Origin: Tessaracoccus antarcticus | GTDB lineage: Bacteria; Actinomycetota; Actinomycetes; Propionibacteriales; Propionibacteriaceae | Direction of reading: 5' to 3' | NCBI RefSeq assembly: GCF_003688855.1 | Contig: NZ_REFW01000005.1 | Coordinates: forward strand, 1-64,000 | Length of the DNA: 64,000 nt | In this document: positions 59,792 through 64,000 of the stretch, piece by piece | Position numbering within the stretch: position 1 is the first letter of the stretch | How the letters are laid out: the number at the start of each line of letters is the position of its first letter | Translations under genes and position numbers: made by a program | Notes under the pieces: generated by a model | The model's database searches: none | Seen by the model: only the letters and a program-made list of their open reading frames with translations | What the model was told of the DNA's origin: nothing

Positions 59792-61678
59792 ATGATCACC
59801 GCCCGCCCACTGTCCCGGTCGTTGAAGCAGATCAGTTTCGGCCTGGCCGCGCTCATCATCGTGATCGCCGCCGTGTCACTGACGGCCATCTTCCTGCAGC
59901 GCAAGGAACTCGACCAGTTCCGGCAGGAGGTGGGTCGCTCCGTCGATGCCGTCTCCTCGCTGTCGCTCAAGCTCGCGGATGCGCAGAACGCCCTCATGCT
60001 GGCCGCCTCCACCTACGACCCGTGGTTGCCGCGGATCGCTGACGACGCCATGGCCAGGGTGAGGGAGTCCATTCCGGACCTGGAACTGGTCGCTGAAGTC
60101 ACTGGGAGCTCCGTGGCGACGACGGATGCGGCGCAGCGACTGACAGCATGGTTGGTGGCCAGCGACAACGTGCTCCGCGCCGACATGACCGCACGGAACG
60201 TGGCCTCCATCGAGTATCCGTTGGCACGCGAGGCCCTCATCGAGGTGACCAAGGAGTTGGAGGACACCCGCACCGAGCGTCGCATGGAGCACGACGCCAT
60301 CATCCTGGGTGGCGCCGTCGCCATCGGCGCCGCCACCCTGGCCGCGCTGCTCTTGGTGGCGTTGATGGCACGCCACTACGTGCGCCGGCTGACACGGCCT
60401 CTCACCCAGCTCCGAAAGATGGTGGACGCGCGCGTCGCCGGCGACCTGGCCATTCGTGCACGGACGGACCAGGGATTCTCCGAGGCGGTCCGGCTCGCCG
60501 TGGCCATCAACGAACTCTCGGACTTCAACAATGGGCTGCGCGCCACCCACGAGGCGACCATCCACAGCCACCTCCTTGCGGAAAGGGTGGCCGCCCATCT
60601 CGCCGTCACCGGCTCGACGGACGGCTGGGGGCGTGCACTGGAAGCCCTCGCCGAGGGCTTGCATCTGAATGCTGTGGCCGTCCTGCCCGAGGGCGACCCA
60701 TCGCACTCAGCCCTGCACATCACCCCCGGGGACCAGTCGTGGTTGCCGGATCCGCTGCCGATCCCCGCAGATGCCGGGCACGCACAGGATTCACCGGTGG
60801 CAGCCGTTGCCCTGGATCTTGGCGGGCAGCCCATGGGGACGCTACTGGTGTACCGGGAGGGAGGCCGTTGGAGCGACTCCGATGCCGAAGCCCTGGAACT
60901 GAGCAGCCATCACCTGGCGGCGTCGCTGGCGCTGGAGTCGGTGATGGAGGCCGCCAGGGCGCTCGACGAGGACAAGACCCGCTTCCTCGCCACCACCAGC
61001 CACGAGCTGCGCACACCCCTGACCGCGGTGGTGGCCTGGCTGAGTCTGCTGCAGGAGGGTGATCTCGGTGAGCTCTCCGCCGACCAGCACCATGCCATGG
61101 GCGTGGTGGAGCGCAACATCGCGCGGTTGCGCGACCTCATCGAGGATCTGCTGACCGTCAACCAGTTGGACAGCGGCCAGGCCCGCGCCGTCCGCACCCA
61201 CATGGACATGGCTGCACTCGCCTGCCGCGTGGTGGAGTCGCTGACGCCCATGGCGGACACGGCCGGCGTGCAGCTGCGCTGTCAGGCCACACCGTGTGAC
61301 AACAACCTGACCGTCCAGGGGGACCCGGGACAGATTGAGCGGGCCATCACCAACATCACCCAGAACGCGCTGAAGTTCACGGGCCGCGACGGCAGGGTGG
61401 ACCTGAATATCCGTTGTGTCGATGGCGATGTCACGCTGACATGCACGGACACGGGCATCGGCATCCCCGCCGACGACCTGCCCCACGTCCTGGAACGCTT
61501 CCGACGTGCTGGCAACGCCCACGGCCTTCCGGGCACCGGGTTGGGGTTGTCGATCGTGGACTCCATCATGGAGGCCCACGGCGGCACCTTCCTCCTCGAC
61601 TCCACGCAGGGCGTGGGCACCACCGTGGTACTGACCCTGCCAACGCAGCTCCGCGAACCCTCCCTCGTGCGCCAATGA
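59792..61678 (+). CDS. Membrane sensor histidine kinase with HAMP and GAF domains
   Basis: 628 residues. TM1 about residues 15-36; an extracytoplasmic helical sensor of about 130 residues (37-168); TM2 about 170-192; HAMP linker (RRLTRPLTQLRKMVDARVAG); a GAF-like domain (about 260-385); HisKA with phosphoacceptor His404 in TSHELRTPL; and a HATPase domain with N box (NITQNALKF), DTGIGIPADDL and GTGLGLSIV. The signal is unknown. With the receiver it forms a two-component pair whose output is not in the window. Confidence 0.93.
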   Translation: MITARPLSRSLKQISFGLAALIIVIAAVSLTAIFLQRKELDQFRQEVGRSVDAVSSLSLKLADAQNALMLAASTYDPWLPRIADDAMARVRESIPDLELVAEVTGSSVATTDAAQRLTAWLVASDNVLRADMTARNVASIEYPLAREALIEVTKELEDTRTERRMEHDAIILGGAVAIGAATLAALLLVALMARHYVRRLTRPLTQLRKMVDARVAGDLAIRARTDQGFSEAVRLAVAINELSDFNNGLRATHEATIHSHLLAERVAAHLAVTGSTDGWGRALEALAEGLHLNAVAVLPEGDPSHSALHITPGDQSWLPDPLPIPADAGHAQDSPVAAVALDLGGQPMGTLLVYREGGRWSDSDAEALELSSHHLAASLALESVMEAARALDEDKTRFLATTSHELRTPLTAVVAWLSLLQEGDLGELSADQHHAMGVVERNIARLRDLIEDLLTVNQLDSGQARAVRTHMDMAALACRVVESLTPMADTAGVQLRCQATPCDNNLTVQGDPGQIERAITNITQNALKFTGRDGRVDLNIRCVDGDVTLTCTDTGIGIPADDLPHVLERFRRAGNAHGLPGTGLGLSIVDSIMEAHGGTFLLDSTQGVGTTVVLTLPTQLREPSLVRQ

Positions 61679-61757
61679 CGTCATCGGGCTGTCGAACCCC
61701 TGGGCGCTGAGTTCCACCGGAAGATCTTTCACCACCCGGGTAGCGGACTCGTCCGGC

Positions 61758-62408
61758 TCACATCGCGGCGATCAGGTCGAGCGTCAGCTCGTCGAGGGTC
61801 CCCAGCACTGTGGTGCGTGCCAGGACGTCGTCGCTGGGCGGGTGGAACGCCGGTGGCACGCAGACCACGGCCATGCCGGCGGCCAGGGCGGACAGGACGC
61901 CGTTGGTGGAGTCCTCGACGGCCACGCAGGCGCCCGGATCCACACCGAGAAGCTCGGCGGCGCGGAGGAATCCGTCGGGCGCGGGCTTGCCGGCCGCCAC
62001 CTCTTCCGTCGACACGCTGGCCGCCAGCAGATCCCCGATCCCCATGGCCTCGACGCCGGCGTCGATGAGGCGGCGAGGCGACGAACTGGCGATGGCGATG
62101 GGGTAGGTCTCGGCCATCCGCCGCACGGCCGCGATGGCCCCCGGCAGCAGCTCAACGCCTGCGCGGTGGTGCTCGGCCATGGCGTTGATGGTTGCTTCCG
62201 CCGCCTCGGGAGCACTCATGGGCAGCCCCACCGTCGAGACGAGGTATCCGCTCCACTCCGGCGTGCTCATGCCCATCATCGCCTGCGTTGCCTCCTTGGG
62301 CCATGGCAGGCCGGCGTCGGCGGCGAGCTGTCGCCGTACCACGTCCCACTGCTCCTCGGTCTCCATCAGGGTGCCGTCCATGTCGAAGATGATGGCCTGG
62401 GCGTGCAT
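61758..62408 (-). CDS. HAD-superfamily phosphatase (beta-phosphoglucomutase-like)
   Basis: 216 residues. The nucleophile Asp and second Asp are in [11 protein letters not shown]; motif II is in [12 protein letters not shown] and the Lys motif in [14 protein letters not shown]; motif IV is [15 protein letters not shown]. The small cap domain places it with sugar-phosphate phosphatases and mutases. AGGAGG precedes the ATG. It is divergent from the cobalamin riboswitch. Confidence 0.9.
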   Translation of the reverse strand: MHAQAIIFDMDGTLMETEEQWDVVRRQLAADAGLPWPKEATQAMMGMSTPEWSGYLVSTVGLPMSAPEAAEATINAMAEHHRAGVELLPGAIAAVRRMAETYPIAIASSSPRRLIDAGVEAMGIGDLLAASVSTEEVAAGKPAPDGFLRAAELLGVDPGACVAVEDSTNGVLSALAAGMAVVCVPPAFHPPSDDVLARTTVLGTLDELTLDLIAAM

Positions 62409-62447
62409 GGTCCTCCTGTGCTTGACGTCCAACTTCCGTGGACCCCA

Positions 62448-62478
62448 TTGTCCATGACTGGCGGCGCTGCCCTAGCAT
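62448..62478 (+). promoter_or_regulatory. Candidate promoter of the riboswitch transcript
   Basis: TTGTCC and TAGCAT with a 19-base spacer; the start of transcription would fall just upstream of the riboswitch core. The spacing is slightly long, so the -35 is uncertain. Confidence 0.35.
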
Positions 62479-62486
62479 GGGCCCGT

Positions 62487-62598
62487 CGAGCCCCAGAACC
62501 CGGTGCAAGTCCGGGACTGTCGCGCAACCGTGACCCCTTCTCGTGAGGGGAAGTCGGATCGAGGGGCGGGACACAGCAGTGAAAGCTCCGTCGCGACC
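62487..62598 (+). promoter_or_regulatory. Cobalamin riboswitch
   Basis: AACCCGGTGCAAGTCCGGGA (62498-62517) followed by CTGTCGCGCAACCGTGACC is the conserved core of cobalamin riboswitches. A variable hairpin CCCCTTCTCGTGAGGGG and an AGTCGGATCGAGG segment, which stands for the AGTCAGATACC element, come next. About 60 bases separate the aptamer from the ATG; a helix with CACCC/GGGGTG near 62606-62626 may be the expression platform. It controls the secreted protein that follows. Confidence 0.85.
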
Positions 62599-62656
62599 AG
62601 CGGACACCCACGTCCTCATCGGGGTGGCGGAGGCACATCCCGAAAGGTCTCTCTTG

Positions 62657-63325
62657 ATGTCACTCCTCCAGCACCGCACCAGCCGCGTGACCCTCACCGC
62701 CCTGGCGGTCGTCGGTCTCGGCTTCAGCGTCCCACTCCTCCAGGCCTCTGCCGACCCCAGCCCCACCGCGGCGTGCCTCGACGCAGGCAATGTCTGGGTC
62801 CTCGTCGAGACCGACGACGCCGTGACGGGTGGCTGCGCCACCGAGTTCGGCACGGGCGTGGAAGCCCTTGCGAGCGCCGGGTTCGTGGCGGGCGTCGACG
62901 ATTCCGGATTCATCAACACCATCGATGGCGTACCGGAGGTCAAGGGCCCGCAGGACTGGTGGGCCTATGCCCACACCGATGAGGACCTCGCCGCCTGGGA
63001 GTTCTACGACGTCGGGGCCACGCAGTCCGCGCCCACCCCCGGCAGCATCGAGGGCTGGCGCCTGATCCACAGCTGGGAAGCAACGGACACGTTCCCCTCC
63101 GTCACCCCCCTGGAGCTCCTGGCCGAGGTGGAGGCATCCCCCAGCCCATCACCGTCGGAGAGCCTGCAGCCGTCCGCCACTGCGACTCCCTCTGCCACTG
63201 CGACTCCCTCTGCCACCGCGACCCCGTCGGCCGAGCCGAGCACCTCACCGTCCTCCAGCGCGATCCCCACAGCGACGGCGCCCTCGACTGCACCCACCCC
63301 GGGACTTCCGCACACCGGCAACTGA
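62657..63325 (+). CDS. Secreted DUF4430-like (transcobalamin-like) protein with truncated sorting motif
   Basis: 222 residues. Signal peptide to about LLQASA; then a domain of about 100 residues (GNVWVLVETDDAVTGGCATE, DDSGFINTIDGVPE, WWAYAHTDEDLAAWEFYDVG, GWRLIHSWEA) resembling DUF4430, the fold of the transcobalamin C-terminal half. A Ser/Pro/Thr/Ala-rich tail with SATATP repeats ends in GLPHTGN and stop: an LPXTG sortase motif without the usual membrane helix and basic tail. With the B12 riboswitch upstream this suggests extracellular cobalamin capture. AAAGG precedes the ATG. Confidence 0.75.
   Translation: MSLLQHRTSRVTLTALAVVGLGFSVPLLQASADPSPTAACLDAGNVWVLVETDDAVTGGCATEFGTGVEALASAGFVAGVDDSGFINTIDGVPEVKGPQDWWAYAHTDEDLAAWEFYDVGATQSAPTPGSIEGWRLIHSWEATDTFPSVTPLELLAEVEASPSPSPSESLQPSATATPSATATPSATATPSAEPSTSPSSSAIPTATAPSTAPTPGLPHTGN
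63176..63230 (+). repeat. Three tandem 18-base repeats coding for SATATP
   Basis: Units of the type GCCACTGCGACTCCCTCT are repeated three times, the last one diverged, in the linker region of the secreted DUF4430-like protein. Confidence 0.8.
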
Positions 63326-63361
63326 CAAGGCGCCCACACGCAGCGGGCACATGATGTCGAT

Positions 63362-63404
63362 CGATTGATCCGTTGACCGCTCACCACAGGCAACGGATCA
63401 ATCG
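63362..63404 (+). terminator. Hairpin after the DUF4430-like gene
   Basis: A perfect 14-base inverted repeat (CGATTGATCCGTTG and its complement) around a 15-base loop, 37 bases after the stop, with no clear U-tract. Confidence 0.65.
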
Positions 63405-63520
63405 TCGTAGTCACATGAGGTTTTATATTTATTGGGGCTGTTTGTTACGAATACTGTTCATCGCAGCATCATCTGCCTTAAGGTCAGATTTGTCGGATTG
63501 AACATATCGGAAGGCCCATC

Positions 63521-64000
63521 ATGTCGCCCAAGCCTCGTCACGTCGCACGCACGTCGTTAGCCGCACTGGCGGTCCTTGGGATCGGCTTCGCCGTCCCGCT
63601 TCTCCAGGCATCGGCTGAATACGCCCCGTCGGCGACGGCGTCGCCGTCGCCCGGTTACTCTCCCAAGCCCTCGGCGACGATGAGCCAGACACCCAGCCCA
63701 TCGCCATCGCCATCGAGGTCGATGACCCCCAGCCCGTCGCCGTCGGAGTCGATGACACCGAGCCCGTCGCCATCGGAGTCGATGTCGCCCAGCCCGACCC
63801 CTTCGCCATCCCCGTCGGAGTCGATGTCGCCCAGTCCGTCGCCATCCCCGTCGGAGTCGATGTCGCCCAGTCCGTCGCCATCCCCGTCGGAGTCGATGAC
63901 GCCCAGCCCGAGCCCATCGCCATCCCCGTCAGAGTCGATGTCGCCCAGCCCGTCGCCATCCCCGTCGGAGTCGATGTCGCCCAGCCCGTCGCCATCCCCC
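63521..64000 (+). CDS. Secreted Pro-Ser-repeat protein, partial (cut by right edge)
   Basis: ATG with GGAAGG 7 bases upstream. A signal peptide (LAALAVLGIGFAVPLLQASA) is almost identical to that of the preceding protein (LTALAVVGLGFSVPLLQASA), so the two share origin. From residue 40 on, the sequence is a low-complexity chain of PSPSPSPSESMS-type units to the end of the window. No functional domain is reached. An AT-rich upstream stretch (63418-63480) probably carries its promoter. It may be a surface stalk or anchor protein. Confidence 0.8.
   Translation, partial: MSPKPRHVARTSLAALAVLGIGFAVPLLQASAEYAPSATASPSPGYSPKPSATMSQTPSPSPSPSRSMTPSPSPSESMTPSPSPSESMSPSPTPSPSPSESMSPSPSPSPSESMSPSPSPSPSESMTPSPSPSPSPSESMSPSPSPSPSESMSPSPSPSP
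63690..64000 (+). repeat. Coding tandem repeats, about 36-base units (PSPSPSPSESMS)
   Basis: At least seven units built on CCCAGCCCGTCGCCATCC and GTCGGAGTCGATG, with shorter units of 30 bases at the beginning, continue to the right edge. They are in frame with the secreted protein. Confidence 0.9.

Noticed and set aside
63548-63560. A TTA codon in the last gene as a possible bldA-type control point
   Set aside because: That mechanism is established for Streptomyces; one TTA in this genome type is not evidence of regulation.
63519-63995. Minus-strand repeat protein of the MATGWATSTPTG type
   Set aside because: It is the complement of the Pro-Ser repeat; the plus frame has a signal peptide and a ribosome site, the minus frame has neither.
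63690-64000. Regular repeats that could suggest a CRISPR array
   Set aside because: Units are contiguous without unique spacers and stay in one reading frame coding for Ser-Pro; no cas genes are near.

Overview
The window is a high-GC actinobacterial chromosome segment, most likely from the family Propionibacteriaceae. Three points support this: a mycothiol ligase gene (mshC), many leaderless starts with TANNNT boxes 6-8 bases upstream, and a 1126-residue protein that I identify tentatively as PPi-type PEP carboxykinase, an enzyme known from Propionibacterium. This placement is inference; the window holds no complete rRNA gene.

Positions 1-24 kb are a conserved housekeeping block, mostly on the minus strand. 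The left edge is the leader and tandem promoters of an rRNA operon whose 16S gene lies just outside. Upstream of it are tyrS, the arginine cluster argC-J-B-D-R-H (chained by ATGA or short overlaps, with an ARG box before argC and no argF or argG), a GNAT-TetR pair, pheT-pheS, an SpoU-type RNA methyltransferase, and rplT-rpmI-infC. infC starts with ATC and is preceded by a leader with an attenuator, an alternative antiterminator pairing and a 9-codon reading frame. Then come SseB, a small membrane protein, a PH-domain protein, hisG-hisE, and mshC with the actinobacterial SCO1664/DUF3090/histidine-phosphatase module. uppP and an aldo/keto reductase run the other way, followed by tRNA-Leu(GAG).

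Positions 24.2-35 kb form a degraded accessory zone. It holds intact genes (FMN reductase, alpha/beta hydrolase, a large LAL-type LuxR regulator, an 84-residue ORFan, a secreted protein) among many remnants: an MFS exporter fragment, an internally deleted UBP zinc-finger gene, a quinone oxidoreductase broken in a G9 tract, a WrbA remnant with TGA at Trp positions, istA/istB pieces of an IS21 element, a LuxR HTH piece, a cyclopropane-synthase C-terminus and a frameshifted beta-propeller gene.

Positions 35-51.5 kb carry a secreted subtilisin whose C-terminal domain is shared with the secreted protein at 32.5 kb, a FUSC-type membrane protein, a DUF4862 protein, an IS630 remnant, two CNNM/CBS membrane proteins, zwf, a small lipoprotein, a formate/nitrite-type channel, an SDR and the putative PPi-PEPCK.

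Positions 51.6-59.2 kb are a carbohydrate locus: GH13 glucosidase and DUF2264 protein on the minus strand, divergent from an importer with two permeases and a Tat-lipoprotein binding protein but no ATPase. A stand-alone receiver and a histidine kinase follow, then a HAD phosphatase. The right end has a cobalamin riboswitch before a secreted DUF4430-like (transcobalamin-like) protein, and the start of a paralogous secreted Pro-Ser-repeat protein cut by the window edge.
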